Below are positions 8,435 through 18,381 of a DNA stretch of 64,000 nucleotides, one piece after another; positions within the stretch are counted from its first letter, which is position 1; each line of letters opens with the position of its first letter. A program made the translations under genes and the position numbers. The stretch is taken from positions 1-64,000 of the forward strand of contig PXYV01000001.1 of NCBI GenBank assembly GCA_003023745.1, written 5' to 3'. Under the pieces are notes generated by a model. The model had not been told where the DNA came from. It saw only the letters and a program-made list of their open reading frames with translations, and made no database searches. This DNA is from Sulfobacillus acidophilus (GTDB lineage Bacteria; Bacillota; Sulfobacillia; Sulfobacillales; Sulfobacillaceae).

Positions 8435-9289
8435 GTGCAGCCATCGGGTGCTCCTGCAGCCGACTCGGAGCCGCCGGCGGGACTTTTAGACGGCCAATCC
8501 GATGATGAGACGGCCGTTCGGCAGGAAGGTCGCATTCGGGCTGGTTGGGCGTTGGGACATGACATCAATTCCGGATTGCCTGAGTCCTTTCCTGCATGGC
8601 TTCTCGCAATTCATGCAAATTCGGGCCCGTTTGAACGAGTAGTCCGGCGCGGTCAGCGCCGTGGTGCCGCTGTGGCTGTGGATTGGAGCAAGACCTTGAA
8701 ACGGTGGTCCCGTCGCGGCCATTCGGATGCATCCTTGGTGTGGCGCAAGACGTACCAGGGGCCGGGTGCGATCGCCATACTGTGGGACGTCTCGGGGTCA
8801 ATGGCTAGCTACGTCGACTGGTATTTTCCGTGGCTGTTTCAGGTGGCGCGTCAACGCAAGGATGTGCGAGTGTTTGCGTTTGGAACGGAGTCGGTCGAAT
8901 TGACGCCATATTTTCTGGGGTCGTACCAGCAGGCGGTAGCGGCAGTTTATGCGCAAATCCATCTGTGGGGGGGCGGAACTGCCATTGGTCAAGTGTTTAG
9001 CCAATGGCATAAAGCGTATGCAGACCAGCTCTTGGACCCTGCGGCGCGCATCGTGGTGATTAGCGACGGATGGGATGCAGGCCCGCCTGAATATCTGGAA
9101 CAAGTCATGTTGCGCATGGCACAACGCGCGCGGGAGATCTACTGGATTAATCCGCTAATGGTAACTCCCGGGTTTGAACCGAGGACTCGTGCTCTTAAGA
9201 TTGCGTTACGATATACTCGGTTGATGACTGCGGGCGCTACCATCGATGATCTGCGGCGCTTGACCTGGCGGTGGGGGTTAGAGGTCTAG
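8435..9289 (+). CDS. VWA-domain protein (CoxE-like)
   Basis: A 284-residue protein with a von Willebrand A domain. The MIDAS motif DVSGSM is at 118-123, with a later GGGTAIG and an ISDG strand. CoxE-like VWA proteins partner MoxR ATPases in maturing CO-dehydrogenase-type enzymes. At 284 residues it is shorter than typical CoxE (about 400), mainly at the N-terminus. GTG at 8435 is the earliest start; it lies in the same frame as the upstream ATPase, separated only by TGA and three codons, and the preceding CTCCCCCC tract offers no ribosome binding site. Translation may depend on coupling or readthrough. The first 50 residues are low-complexity and acidic. Confidence 0.8.
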   Translation: MQPSGAPAADSEPPAGLLDGQSDDETAVRQEGRIRAGWALGHDINSGLPESFPAWLLAIHANSGPFERVVRRGQRRGAAVAVDWSKTLKRWSRRGHSDASLVWRKTYQGPGAIAILWDVSGSMASYVDWYFPWLFQVARQRKDVRVFAFGTESVELTPYFLGSYQQAVAAVYAQIHLWGGGTAIGQVFSQWHKAYADQLLDPAARIVVISDGWDAGPPEYLEQVMLRMAQRAREIYWINPLMVTPGFEPRTRALKIALRYTRLMTAGATIDDLRRLTWRWGLEV

Positions 9290-9317
9290 GCCGTGCAGCA
9301 AAAACGAGGGGGATGCA

Positions 9318-10127
9318 ATGAAACCGGCGGCATTTGAATATATCCAAGCGGCTTCCGTGGAAGAGGCGATCCAAGCCTTAGCGGATCATCCACAGGCAAA
9401 GATTTTGGCAGGCGGCCAAAGTTTGGTGCCTTTGATGAATTTCCGGTTAAATCGTCCCGGAATGCTGGTAGACGTAAACAATATTGATGATCTCGCGACC
9501 ATTGCGGTAAAGGACGCGGGACTCGCGATCGGCTCATTAGTAAGACATCAACGGTTAGTGGAGGATGCCTTGATTGGCGACCGCCTGCCCATTCTTGCTC
9601 AGGCCGCCAGCCATATCGGCCATTGGGCCATTCGCAATCGCGGTACCATTGGCGGTAGCTTGGCCCATGCGGATCCGGCTGCAGAACTGGTGGCCCTCAT
9701 GATCGCCCTAAACGGGACGTTAGTCGTGCGTTCGCATCGGGGAGTGCGCCGTCTGACTGCGGACGAATTCTTTCTAGGGTACTTTACCACAGCGCTGGAA
9801 CCGACCGAGATCATTGTGCAGTGTGAGATTCCCGCACCGACCGGCCGCATGGGTTTTAGCGAAGTGGTGCGTCGGCCCGGGGACTTTGCGCTGGCGGGAG
9901 CTATCGTGGCGCAAAGTGGCGCTGCTGGTTGGGTGACTTGGTTCGGGTTGGGATCGCGCCCTGAGCGCTTTTCGGTTTCTCATTGGGGCCAGGACGACGG
10001 GGAGCGGCACGCCATGCTTGGCGAATTGGCCACGCGCATGATGTTGGCCGAAGATGAAGAGTACAAACGGGATATCGCAGTGAACGCAGCTATGCGTGCA
10101 TATCGGCAAATTAAGGAGGGCAAGTAG
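9318..10127 (+). CDS. Molybdenum hydroxylase, FAD-binding medium subunit (CoxM-like)
   Basis: FAD-binding subunit of a xanthine-dehydrogenase/CO-dehydrogenase-type enzyme. It passes electrons from the iron-sulfur subunit to an acceptor such as quinone. Both flavin-binding motifs are present: AGGQSLVPLM at 31-40 and TIGGSLAHADPAAE at 110-123. The 269 residues are slightly short of the usual 280-290, mostly in the C-terminal domain. ATG is preceded by GAGGGGGA. It is followed after two bases by the 2Fe-2S subunit, so the subunits are clearly an operon. Confidence 0.9.
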   Translation: MKPAAFEYIQAASVEEAIQALADHPQAKILAGGQSLVPLMNFRLNRPGMLVDVNNIDDLATIAVKDAGLAIGSLVRHQRLVEDALIGDRLPILAQAASHIGHWAIRNRGTIGGSLAHADPAAELVALMIALNGTLVVRSHRGVRRLTADEFFLGYFTTALEPTEIIVQCEIPAPTGRMGFSEVVRRPGDFALAGAIVAQSGAAGWVTWFGLGSRPERFSVSHWGQDDGERHAMLGELATRMMLAEDEEYKRDIAVNAAMRAYRQIKEGK

Positions 10128-10129
10128 GG

Positions 10130-10618
10130 ATGCCAACAGAAGAAGCCCGGACTGCGATTGAATTGAACGTGAACGGTATCACTCATCGCCTTGATGTGTC
10201 TCCGCGCTGGTCCTTGGCGGACGTACTGCGACACCAGCTCGGATTGACCGGCACCCACGTGGGGTGCGAGCAAGGCGTGTGCGGGGCCTGCACGGTGTGG
10301 CTCGACGGTCTGCCGGTACGTAGTTGCCTTATGTTCGGTGTGCAAGCGCAAGGACACCAGGTGACAACGGTCGAGGGAATTACCCCTAGCACCGGCTTGA
10401 GCCCCTTGCAGACAGCATTTCAAGAACATCATGCTTTGCAGTGCGGTTTTTGCACTCCAGGCATGCTCCTCACGGCCCAAGCGCTGTTGGATCGCAATCC
10501 CAAGGCCGAGGAAGGCGAGATTCGCGCGGCTTTGAGCGGTAATCTGTGTCGTTGCACCGGTTATCAATTTATCGTTGACGCCGTTTTGGCGGCACGTGAT
10601 GCAGGGAGGGATGCGTAG
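10130..10618 (+). CDS. Molybdenum hydroxylase, [2Fe-2S] small subunit (CoxS-like)
   Basis: A 162-residue iron-sulfur subunit carrying two [2Fe-2S] clusters. The N-terminal plant-ferredoxin-type cluster uses C46, C51, C54 (CEQGVCGAC) and C66. The C-terminal helical domain binds the second cluster through C105, C108 (CGFC), C140 and C142 (CRC). All eight cysteines are present, so it should be functional. It transfers electrons from the molybdopterin site in the large subunit to FAD in the medium subunit. ATG start; its stop overlaps the start of the large-subunit gene. Confidence 0.93.
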   Translation: MPTEEARTAIELNVNGITHRLDVSPRWSLADVLRHQLGLTGTHVGCEQGVCGACTVWLDGLPVRSCLMFGVQAQGHQVTTVEGITPSTGLSPLQTAFQEHHALQCGFCTPGMLLTAQALLDRNPKAEEGEIRAALSGNLCRCTGYQFIVDAVLAARDAGRDA

Positions 10619-12927
10619 TGGACCAGGCAATGCGGCCGCAAATGATGGGAGCTCGGGTATCGCGGGTTGAGGATCCGCGGCTTTTGAGTGGTCAGGCCCG
10701 CTATTTGGATGATGTGGACGTTCCGGGCATGTTGGAAGTGGCGTTCGTACGTTCTCCCCATGCAGCGGCGGAAATTGTGGCGATGCGCCTAGATAAGGCG
10801 CGCCAACATCCCGGTGTGTTTGCCGTGATGACGTATGACGATTGTCCGGTAATGCTGTGGGATCGTGCCGAGTACGATATTGGCCAGCCATGTCTGGCGC
10901 ACGGTGAAGTAACGTATGTGGGTCAGGCGGTGGTGGCAATTATCGCCGAGAATCGCTATGTTGCTGAAGACGCGGCTGAGCTTGTGGAAATTGAATACCG
11001 ACCGCGCACTCCTGTGCTTGACATGCGCGAGGCGATCTTAGAGCGGCCACGACGGGTGCACGCGGAAACCAGCAATGTATTTTTTCACGAGGAGTATGCG
11101 ACGGAGGGTTTTTCTGAGGCGTTTGACCGCGCTCCGCACCGCTTGAGCGCCACGTTTCGCACCAATCGGCAAACGGCGGTGTCTTTAGAAGCGCGGGGGA
11201 CTGCAGCGATGATTGACGCTGCGAGTGGGCGGTTGACGGTGTATGCCTCTACCCAGTCTCCTCATCGGATGCGCGAAGACATCAGCAACTTGCTGGATAT
11301 TCCAGAACAGCTGGTGCGCGTCATTGTCCCTGAAGTGGGCGGAGGATTTGGCATGAAGGCCAACTGTTATCCTGAAGACATTGTTGTCGCCAAAGCGGCC
11401 TTAGCGTATCGCAAGCCCGTGAAGTGGGTGTCGGACCGCACGGAATCGTTGCTAAGCGATGTCCATGGTCGCGACGACATTCACGACGTTGAAGTGGCAT
11501 TTGCAGATGATGGAAAAATCATAGCGATTCGCGATCATCTGATGGCGGATGGAGGGGCCTATCCAGCCTACCCGTTCTCGGGGGCTGTGGGCGAGACCAG
11601 CTTGGCCGCCCGTGTGTTGACAGGTCCATATGATATCGCTCATCTGGCCACCGTGATCGACTGCACGTACTCCAATAAGGTGCCGTTAGGCGCATATCGC
11701 GGAGTGTGGGGGCCGATTGCCTCCTTTATTCAGGAAGGCCTGGTGGAACGCGTGGCGCGCTACTTGTCGTTGGATCCGGCACAAGTGCGTCGTCGCAATA
11801 TGATTCGTCCGGATCAGTTCCCCTATCGTAATGCAGCCGGCATGCCGTACGACGAAGGTTCTTACCTGGCATCTCTTGAGGATGCGTTGAAATTGATCGA
11901 CTATGACGGTTTTCGTCGCCGCCAACAGGAACTCCGTACCCAAGGACGCTACTTGGGATTGGGGATCTCAGCGTTTGTGGAACCGACCGCGATGGCGTCG
12001 TCGGAAGCCGGGTCGGTTGGCTACGAGTCGTGCACGATTCGGATCGAGCCCTCCGGCCGTGTGACGGCTGCGTTGGGATTGGGGCCGACCGGTCAGGGGC
12101 ACGAAACGACCATGGCCCAAATTTTGGCGGACCAGTTGGGTGTGCGTTTTGAGGATATTGTGGTACTCCATGGCGATACAGATAGTGCGCCGTATGGAGG
12201 CGGAACCGGCGGCAGCCGTTCTGGGCCGATTGGCGGTGGGGCGGCGCTAGTCGCGGGCCGACAAATGCGCCAGCGGTTAATTAAGTATGCGGCACATCTG
12301 TTGGAGGCCGGAGAAGATGACATTGAATTGGGTCATGGCGAAGCCTGGGTGGCCGGGGTTCCGGATCGTTCGATAAGTATTCGAACCATTGCGCAGACGG
12401 CATACACAGATGTGAAAAAGATTCCGCCTGGGCTTCCGATCGGGTTGGAATTGACCGAGCGCTATTTACCCAAACGCCCTGTGTCTTTTTCCAACGGTAC
12501 GCATATTGCCGAGGTTGAGGTGGACATTCAAACAGGCATTGTGCGAGTAACTCGCTATGTGGTGGTGAACGACTGCGGCCGGCTGATCAACCCCACGATT
12601 GTGGAAGGACAAATCCATGGCGGGGTGGCACAAGGCATCGGTGCCACGTTGTTCGAAGCTTTGCATTACGATAGGGACGGACAACTGACGACAACCTCGT
12701 TGATGGATTACTTGTTGCCTGAAAGTACCGACGTGCCGCGTATGGTGATCAAGCATATCGAGACGCCGTCTTCAGGCGAGGGGGGGATTAAGGGGATGGG
12801 CGAAGGATCGCTGATTGCGTCTCCAGCCGCCGTGGCGAACGCAATTTCCGATGCCTTAGCACCGTTTGGGGCCATGGTGGACACCTTACCGGTGACACCG
12901 GCCATGATTCGTGCCATGGTCAGTTGA
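10618..12927 (+). CDS. Molybdenum hydroxylase, molybdopterin-binding large subunit (CoxL-like, non-CODH)
   Basis: Catalytic subunit (769 residues) of the xanthine dehydrogenase family, binding molybdopterin cytosine dinucleotide. Family segments include GGGFGMK (241-247), GPTGQGHET and a C-terminal GMGEGS with the likely catalytic glutamate. The active-site loop reads AYRGVWG at 359-365. True form I CO dehydrogenases have AYxCSFR with the Cu-binding cysteine, and form II proteins have AYRGAGR; this protein has neither. It is therefore unlikely to oxidise CO. An aldehyde, N-heterocycle or similar substrate is plausible but cannot be fixed from the sequence. GTG start overlaps the coxS-like stop. 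Confidence 0.88.
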   Translation: MDQAMRPQMMGARVSRVEDPRLLSGQARYLDDVDVPGMLEVAFVRSPHAAAEIVAMRLDKARQHPGVFAVMTYDDCPVMLWDRAEYDIGQPCLAHGEVTYVGQAVVAIIAENRYVAEDAAELVEIEYRPRTPVLDMREAILERPRRVHAETSNVFFHEEYATEGFSEAFDRAPHRLSATFRTNRQTAVSLEARGTAAMIDAASGRLTVYASTQSPHRMREDISNLLDIPEQLVRVIVPEVGGGFGMKANCYPEDIVVAKAALAYRKPVKWVSDRTESLLSDVHGRDDIHDVEVAFADDGKIIAIRDHLMADGGAYPAYPFSGAVGETSLAARVLTGPYDIAHLATVIDCTYSNKVPLGAYRGVWGPIASFIQEGLVERVARYLSLDPAQVRRRNMIRPDQFPYRNAAGMPYDEGSYLASLEDALKLIDYDGFRRRQQELRTQGRYLGLGISAFVEPTAMASSEAGSVGYESCTIRIEPSGRVTAALGLGPTGQGHETTMAQILADQLGVRFEDIVVLHGDTDSAPYGGGTGGSRSGPIGGGAALVAGRQMRQRLIKYAAHLLEAGEDDIELGHGEAWVAGVPDRSISIRTIAQTAYTDVKKIPPGLPIGLELTERYLPKRPVSFSNGTHIAEVEVDIQTGIVRVTRYVVVNDCGRLINPTIVEGQIHGGVAQGIGATLFEALHYDRDGQLTTTSLMDYLLPESTDVPRMVIKHIETPSSGEGGIKGMGEGSLIASPAAVANAISDALAPFGAMVDTLPVTPAMIRAMVS

Positions 12928-13010
12928 GCGTGCACGGTGATTGACGTGTGAGCTTGTGACATAAGTCCAGGCGAGGCATAGGCCGTAGGTGGCCAAAGGG
13001 GTGTAAGGGC

Positions 13011-14996
13011 ATGAAGCCGGAGGATCTTTTCGCGATTGGGTTGAGGGGTGAACTGGTTTTTGATCCGGTTCGCCCGTACCTCTATTTTACGGATACACGG
13101 GCAGATAAAGGGGAGAACCGGACCCAAAGTCGGTTGGGCCGACTTCGGGTCGATACCTTAACGGTAGACTTCATCACTAGCGGCCCCGACGATTCTCGCC
13201 CGACGCCGTCACCTGACGGACAGCACCTAGCTTTCTTGTCGAGCCGGTCCGGCAGCCGACAAGTGTGGGTGTTGCCTTTGAGCGGTGGGGAACCCTGGCA
13301 GATGAGTGCGATTGAAGGCGGAGTCAAGGATCTCTGCTGGGCACCGAATTCGCAGGGGCTTGTGGTGGTGGCCCATATCGCGCATGGTTTGTTGGAGCAC
13401 GAGCAGGCGGCCTCGAAGGCCCCGGGGCACGCGGCATCAGATCAGCAACGGGAGCAATATTTTAACCGAGATGTGCGACACATCACGCATCAGTACTACA
13501 AGCTAGACGGCTCTGGGTATTTTGACGACGGCCGCGACCAGTTGGTGTGGGTTTCGCTGGATCGCAGCATGCGACTATTGACCAGCGGATTTCATCATTA
13601 TGCACAGCCGCAATTCTCCCCTGAGGGGTCGGTTTTGTACTATCTTCGTCGGGCGTACGATCCGGAATCCGGCCATCCTGCGCAAACAGACATTGAACAA
13701 TTGGATTGGGCTACCGGTACGGTTGCGACTTTGCCTTTAGGCGGCTTGGCGGTCTCGACGCTTGCGGTGTCAGCGGACCACCGTTATTTAGCGTTTCAGG
13801 CGACGCGGTTGGAGGATCAGGGGTATGGCCTGACCAGACTGTACGTGTGGGATCTCAAAGATGATCAGCTCCGTGATTGGTCTGGCCACTTGGATCGATC
13901 GGTTGGGGACGAGAGCACGAGCGATATGCCGGCATTGTCTACGGCTCGCCCCGCCTGGCAAGGACAGAGCGTTATTACGCTGTTGTCGGATGCAGCCAGG
14001 GTCATACCGGTTCGCTTGACAGCCGAAGGTGTCGAGCGATTGTGGGACCGACAGTGTGTTGTGTACGATTTTGCCTTGGGTGGGGACGTGATGGCCTTGG
14101 CCGTGTCAGACCCGGTCCACCCGTCGGGCATCGTGCTTGTGCATCGCGATGGACGCGAACAGACATTTTGGGCGAACACACCGTGGCCGGCTGAGCACGG
14201 CCCGGTGATGCCTCGTGAAACGTGGGCGGTGCAAGCCGATGGCACGCGAGTTCATACGTGGGCGATTGTACCAGATGGTCCCGGCCCATGCCCCGGCGTT
14301 CTTGAAATTCATGGAGGCCCCATGTCGATGTATGGCTATCGCTACATGCACGAATTTCAGTGCCTGGCCTCGCAGGGATATGCCGTAATTTACACGAACC
14401 CACGCGGGTCGCAAGGCTATGGTGCCCAGTTTTGCCAAACGATTATGGGGCAGTGGGGTGAGAAGGACTATCGGGACGTGATGGCTGGACTGGAACAGGC
14501 GTTAACGGTTTGGCCTGACATTGATGGGACAAAACTTGGGGTGGCGGGAGGAAGTTACGGCGGATTTATGGTCAACTGGATTGTCTCGCATACCGATCGA
14601 TTCATGGCGGGTGTCACCATGCGGTCGGTGGTGAATCGCTTCAGCGCTATGGGCTCGAGCGACCTGGGGTGGTTGCGCGTTCCACAGTACGGGGATCGAC
14701 CGTGGTGGGACGATCCTGCACCGTACTGGGAACAGTCTCCATTAAAGTACGCCTCCGCTATTCACACGCCCTTATTGATCGAGCATCAAGAGCATGACTT
14801 TCGATTGCCGATTGAGCAAGGCGAACAACTGTACGCAGCCTTGAAATATTTAGGTCGGCCCGTTGAAATGATCATGTATCCCAATGAGTCCCATGGTATG
14901 AGCCGCACCGGCAAACCCTGGCACCGTGTCTATCGGTTGAGGAGCATTATCCGATGGTTTAACCGCTACCTGGGTGATGGGAATGCTAGCGTTTAG
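13011..14996 (+). CDS. S9 family prolyl oligopeptidase / acylaminoacyl peptidase
   Basis: A 661-residue serine peptidase, probably cytoplasmic as no signal peptide is seen. The N-terminal two-thirds has WD40-like (PD40) repeat features of a beta-propeller gate. The C-terminal alpha/beta hydrolase domain has GGSYGG with Ser515, Asp596 (EHDF) and His628 (SHGM) as the likely triad. The layout matches S9C acylaminoacyl-peptidases, which cleave short or N-acylated peptides. ATG start with AAGGGG upstream. Its last bases overlap the stop of the convergent cyclophilin gene (14993-14996). A second S9 peptidase of DPP-IV type lies at 48281-50440. Confidence 0.88.
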   Translation: MKPEDLFAIGLRGELVFDPVRPYLYFTDTRADKGENRTQSRLGRLRVDTLTVDFITSGPDDSRPTPSPDGQHLAFLSSRSGSRQVWVLPLSGGEPWQMSAIEGGVKDLCWAPNSQGLVVVAHIAHGLLEHEQAASKAPGHAASDQQREQYFNRDVRHITHQYYKLDGSGYFDDGRDQLVWVSLDRSMRLLTSGFHHYAQPQFSPEGSVLYYLRRAYDPESGHPAQTDIEQLDWATGTVATLPLGGLAVSTLAVSADHRYLAFQATRLEDQGYGLTRLYVWDLKDDQLRDWSGHLDRSVGDESTSDMPALSTARPAWQGQSVITLLSDAARVIPVRLTAEGVERLWDRQCVVYDFALGGDVMALAVSDPVHPSGIVLVHRDGREQTFWANTPWPAEHGPVMPRETWAVQADGTRVHTWAIVPDGPGPCPGVLEIHGGPMSMYGYRYMHEFQCLASQGYAVIYTNPRGSQGYGAQFCQTIMGQWGEKDYRDVMAGLEQALTVWPDIDGTKLGVAGGSYGGFMVNWIVSHTDRFMAGVTMRSVVNRFSAMGSSDLGWLRVPQYGDRPWWDDPAPYWEQSPLKYASAIHTPLLIEHQEHDFRLPIEQGEQLYAALKYLGRPVEMIMYPNESHGMSRTGKPWHRVYRLRSIIRWFNRYLGDGNASV

Positions 14997-15418
14997 TCGA
15001 CAATCTTAATTGCCGTCATGTGATCGCCGGCGCGCACTTGGTCGAGGACGTCAAACCCCTCTACAAGTTGGCCGAAAACGGTATGCTTGCCGTCCAAGTG
15101 GGGTTGAGGGGTGTGACAGATGAAAAACTGGCTGCCACCGGTATCTTTGCCGGCATGAGCCATGGACAAGGAACCCCGGACATGTTTATGAGGGTTTCCG
15201 TCTGTTTCGCACTTGATGGTATAGCCGGGTCCGCCGGTGCCGTCACCACGGGGACACCCGCCTTGAATCACAAAGTTGGGAATAACCCGGTGGAAGGTGA
15301 GCCCGTCGTAAAACTGTGCCCGGGCTAGTTTGGAGAAGTTAGCCACCGTACCGGGTGCTTCATGGGGATATAAGTCGAGCACCATCCGGCCTTTGTCGGT
15401 CTCAATGATCGCTTGCAT
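14993..15418 (-). CDS. Peptidyl-prolyl cis-trans isomerase, cyclophilin type
   Basis: A 141-residue single-domain cyclophilin that catalyses proline isomerisation during folding. Conserved segments are [13 protein letters not shown] (catalytic Arg plus Phe pocket), SLSMAHAG and GSQFFI, followed by [10 protein letters not shown]. There is no signal peptide, so it is cytoplasmic. The length is that of the minimal bacterial family. ATG start with AGGAGG about six bases upstream on the - strand. Transcribed convergently to the S9 peptidase. Confidence 0.93.
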   Translation of the reverse strand: MQAIIETDKGRMVLDLYPHEAPGTVANFSKLARAQFYDGLTFHRVIPNFVIQGGCPRGDGTGGPGYTIKCETDGNPHKHVRGSLSMAHAGKDTGGSQFFICHTPQPHLDGKHTVFGQLVEGFDVLDQVRAGDHMTAIKIVD

Positions 15419-15441
15419 TGTATGCCTCCTGCTCGGTTGGA

Positions 15442-16212
15442 TTACGCCGTCAGTCTGCGTTCACTCAGCAACTGCTCCGCTAAAGCGAGTTCTTCAGGCG
15501 TCAATGGTTGCTGTTGCAATCGGAAGTGTTGCGAAAACCCGTCGCGCAATGCGGTTTCCACCGATTCAATCGTGAGCGTGGACATGCCGGGAAGACGGGT
15601 CAATGCGGTTACCGCATTCGGATCAAGAACCAGATCGCTGCCCGCCCGTTGATAGAATTCCTGTAACAGGGCGGTGGTGGCGACCGGATCTTGACGAATC
15701 AAGAGCATGCCACTGACTAGTGCAAATCCGCCGCGAATGGCTTGCGCAATTCCTGCAATCTTGCGTCCGTTAGCCACCAAATCATAAGGGCCTTCGCAAT
15801 ATGACCCTACTGCCCGACCGAACCCGCTGGCAATGCCAAGATCCATCAGACCATCGATTACCCCTTGCGCCAATCGGCGGAAGTTGGCCTCCCAGATGGT
15901 AAAATCCCGACACGGCTGACTTACGGCAAAGCTCAAGCACTGTTCATCCAAAACGACGGCTGACCCTCCGCCAATGCGCATAAAAACCGGATATCCCCGG
16001 CGGTTGAGCCAGCGCACAGCATCGCTTAAATGTGGCAAGCGACGGTCCTTGGGTCCCAATAAAACATAGGGATTTTGATGACGCACGACCACGGCCGAGG
16101 ATTGCCGATCGGCGCTCCAACGCGCGATGGTTTCGGCGAGGACCGGAGACAAACGCAATTGACTTGGCGGAGCGGTGCGAGATAGCTGCACAAACCGTGC
16201 CTCGACTGTCAT
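15442..16212 (-). CDS. Lipoate/octanoate transferase family protein (LipL-like)
   Basis: A 256-residue member of the biotin/lipoate ligase fold. It has the RIGGGSAVV segment of the family's substrate loop, a cysteine in [10 protein letters not shown] and a lysine in GRKIAGIAQ. The cysteine position matches the acyl-accepting Cys of LipL/LipM transferases, and the YC-x-G-x-YDL context is closer to LipL, which moves octanoate from GcvH to E2 subunits. ATP-dependent LplA ligases lack this cysteine. An upstream Met at 16233 exists, but ATG 16212 is preceded by GGAAGGG. The exact LipL versus LipM assignment is an inference from this motif. Confidence 0.75.
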   Translation of the reverse strand: MTVEARFVQLSRTAPPSQLRLSPVLAETIARWSADRQSSAVVVRHQNPYVLLGPKDRRLPHLSDAVRWLNRRGYPVFMRIGGGSAVVLDEQCLSFAVSQPCRDFTIWEANFRRLAQGVIDGLMDLGIASGFGRAVGSYCEGPYDLVANGRKIAGIAQAIRGGFALVSGMLLIRQDPVATTALLQEFYQRAGSDLVLDPNAVTALTRLPGMSTLTIESVETALRDGFSQHFRLQQQPLTPEELALAEQLLSERRLTA

Positions 16213-16396
16213 TGTAACCCTTCCTTCATCCATCAGACGAAGCCATCAATCATCCTATACGTTGTACTCTACCCCTGACACGAGGTCAAGCGTTTAAGGA
16301 AAGTTGGCGCCTTTGCACTGCCAAAGGCCGCTCGATTAACGGCGGGGTGACGGAAATCGCTGACGGTTGGTGAGGCAATTAGTAGAGTCATCCGGA

Positions 16397-18241
16397 TTAC
16401 TGCATCTCCACCTGGTACTCCTGTAGCCAGGCGTTGGCTTGAATGAGAAAGGCGAAGAGCTGTGCGTTGCCCATGAGCTGACCGAACCAAGGAATTTGGT
16501 CCGCTTGAGGCCCTAACTCGACTAATCGCAAAAGACGGGTACGGTTTAGAAGAGGGTTCAGCGGAGCCGATACATCGTGCAAAATCTCGTTGAGACGCAC
16601 TGCCATCGCATCAAAGTACGTGGGATTAGGTGTGGAGGGATAGGGGGATTTGCGTCGCAAGAGAATTTCCGGGGGTAGCCAGCCTTGCGCTGCCTGCCGC
16701 AGAATGCCTTTGGTGGTGTTGCCAAAGTTTTTTATAGACCATGGAATGTTAAAGGCGTACTCGACCAGACGATGATCACAAAAAGGCACACGCACTTCAA
16801 GGCCATGGGCCATGGTCATCCGGTCCTTGCGGTCTAAGAGTGTCGGTAAAAATCGTGTGATGCTCAGATACGAGATGTCGCGAATACGACGTTCCAACAA
16901 ACTCTCGCCCGGTAGATGCGGCACTTCCTGCAGCGCTTCACGGTAGCGCTTCTCCACGTACTCGGTCGGGTTGAGATAGGCGAGGAAGTCGGGATTCAGA
17001 ACGCTCAACCGATCGCTTAGGCGCAGTGCCCAAGGAAAGGTTTCGGCGTGCAATGCATCGTGGCGGTGAAACCAGGGGTAGCCGCCAAAGATTTCGTCGG
17101 CGGCTTCACCGGACAAGCCCACGGTGGCTTGTTGCTTGATGTACCCGGCAAATACCAATAGTGACGTGTCGACGTCTGCATGTCCAGGGAGGTCCCGTGC
17201 CCTTAGTGCGGTTATTAGATGCTGGTCCAGATCCGGCGTGTCCAGCTCTACTCGGGTGTGGTCGGTCTTGAGGTATTCCGATACCTGGATTACCCAAGGA
17301 GCATCAATATTGGTTTGAAAGCCGTTATCACGAAAGTATCGGCGCATGTCTTTGAAGTCGACGGAATAGGTTTTCAGACGGTCTCGCCCTTGACTACGAA
17401 AGGCGCTTTGGGCGAGTGCGGTGACGATGCTGGAGTCGAGTCCTCCTGACAACAGAGATACCACGGGCACATCGGCGACCAGTTGGCGCGTGACAATATC
17501 GCGCAATAATTCGCGAATCTTTAACGCGGTACCATTGGCGTCGTCTCGATGTGGTCGCGCTTCAAGACTCCAATAGGGTGCCAAGTGAGTTCCCATGGGG
17601 CTGTGGGTTAAATGCCACCCCGCGCGGAGCTCTTGAATGTCGTGGAAGACTCCGTGCCCCGGGGTGCGCGCTGGTCCCAAGGCGAATACTTCGGCCAGCC
17701 CGTCCGCCCGCACATGTCGAGTAATGAGGGGGTGAGCCAAGAGCCCCTTGATCTCTGACGCAAACAGGAAGGCTCCCTCTTTTTCTGCAAAAAATAGCGG
17801 CTTGACGCCCATCCGATCGCGGGCGACATACAATGTCTTTGATTGACTATTCCAGATGGCGAAGGAAAAGATTCCGTTCAGGCGCCGAACAGCCTGATCT
17901 CCCCACGCCATGTAGGCGGTTAACAAGACTTCTGTGTCCGATCGCGTTTGAAACGGATAGCCAAGACTTTGCAGTTCTTCCCGCAGTTCTTGAAAGTTAT
18001 ACAACTCCCCATTGTAAACGATGGTAAAGACCGCCCCTTGATGTCGTCGCGACATGGGCTGCATGCCCCCTTCGGGGTCAATGACGATGAGGCGGCGGTG
18101 CGCCAACCCTGCGGCTGGCGTAACCCAGGTCCCGCTGCCATCAGGACCACGGCACGTCATTACTCGAGCCATAGCTTCCAATTGTTCCTGTGACTGGACA
18201 ATGTTGCGACGATAGTCAATCCATCCGGCAATGCCGCACAT
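16397..18241 (-). CDS. asnB: Asparagine synthetase B (glutamine-hydrolysing)
   Basis: Converts aspartate to asparagine with ATP, using ammonia from glutamine. The N-terminal Ntn glutaminase domain begins MCGIAG, so Cys2 is the nucleophile; this fixes the start at 18241 although the ORF opens 23 codons earlier. GAGGAGG lies seven bases before this ATG. The C-terminal synthetase domain has the PP-loop SLLSGGLDSS near residue 270. Length 614 residues fits the Bacillus asnB/asnO class. Some paralogues of this family amidate cell-wall or peptide substrates, but nothing nearby suggests that here. Confidence 0.92.
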   Translation of the reverse strand: MCGIAGWIDYRRNIVQSQEQLEAMARVMTCRGPDGSGTWVTPAAGLAHRRLIVIDPEGGMQPMSRRHQGAVFTIVYNGELYNFQELREELQSLGYPFQTRSDTEVLLTAYMAWGDQAVRRLNGIFSFAIWNSQSKTLYVARDRMGVKPLFFAEKEGAFLFASEIKGLLAHPLITRHVRADGLAEVFALGPARTPGHGVFHDIQELRAGWHLTHSPMGTHLAPYWSLEARPHRDDANGTALKIRELLRDIVTRQLVADVPVVSLLSGGLDSSIVTALAQSAFRSQGRDRLKTYSVDFKDMRRYFRDNGFQTNIDAPWVIQVSEYLKTDHTRVELDTPDLDQHLITALRARDLPGHADVDTSLLVFAGYIKQQATVGLSGEAADEIFGGYPWFHRHDALHAETFPWALRLSDRLSVLNPDFLAYLNPTEYVEKRYREALQEVPHLPGESLLERRIRDISYLSITRFLPTLLDRKDRMTMAHGLEVRVPFCDHRLVEYAFNIPWSIKNFGNTTKGILRQAAQGWLPPEILLRRKSPYPSTPNPTYFDAMAVRLNEILHDVSAPLNPLLNRTRLLRLVELGPQADQIPWFGQLMGNAQLFAFLIQANAWLQEYQVEMQ

Positions 18242-18381
18242 GATGCAACCTCCTCGTGGGTTGGTTCCGCTAGCAAAATACTCTATGCTTAGAGAGAATG
18301 CCGGGTCCAACGTGATGCCAGGGGATTAGTGGTCTGAAATACAACATCTTCCACGGGAACCGGCGAAGGAGGTCACTAGCG

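Noticed and set aside
10618-12927. Annotating the operon as true aerobic CO dehydrogenase
   Set aside because: The large-subunit loop lacks the copper-binding Cys of AYxCSFR and also differs from form II. Only the general molybdenum-hydroxylase assignment is supported.
15442-16212. ATP-dependent lipoate-protein ligase (LplA)
   Set aside because: The protein has the acyl-accepting Cys of LipL/LipM transferases, which LplA lacks.
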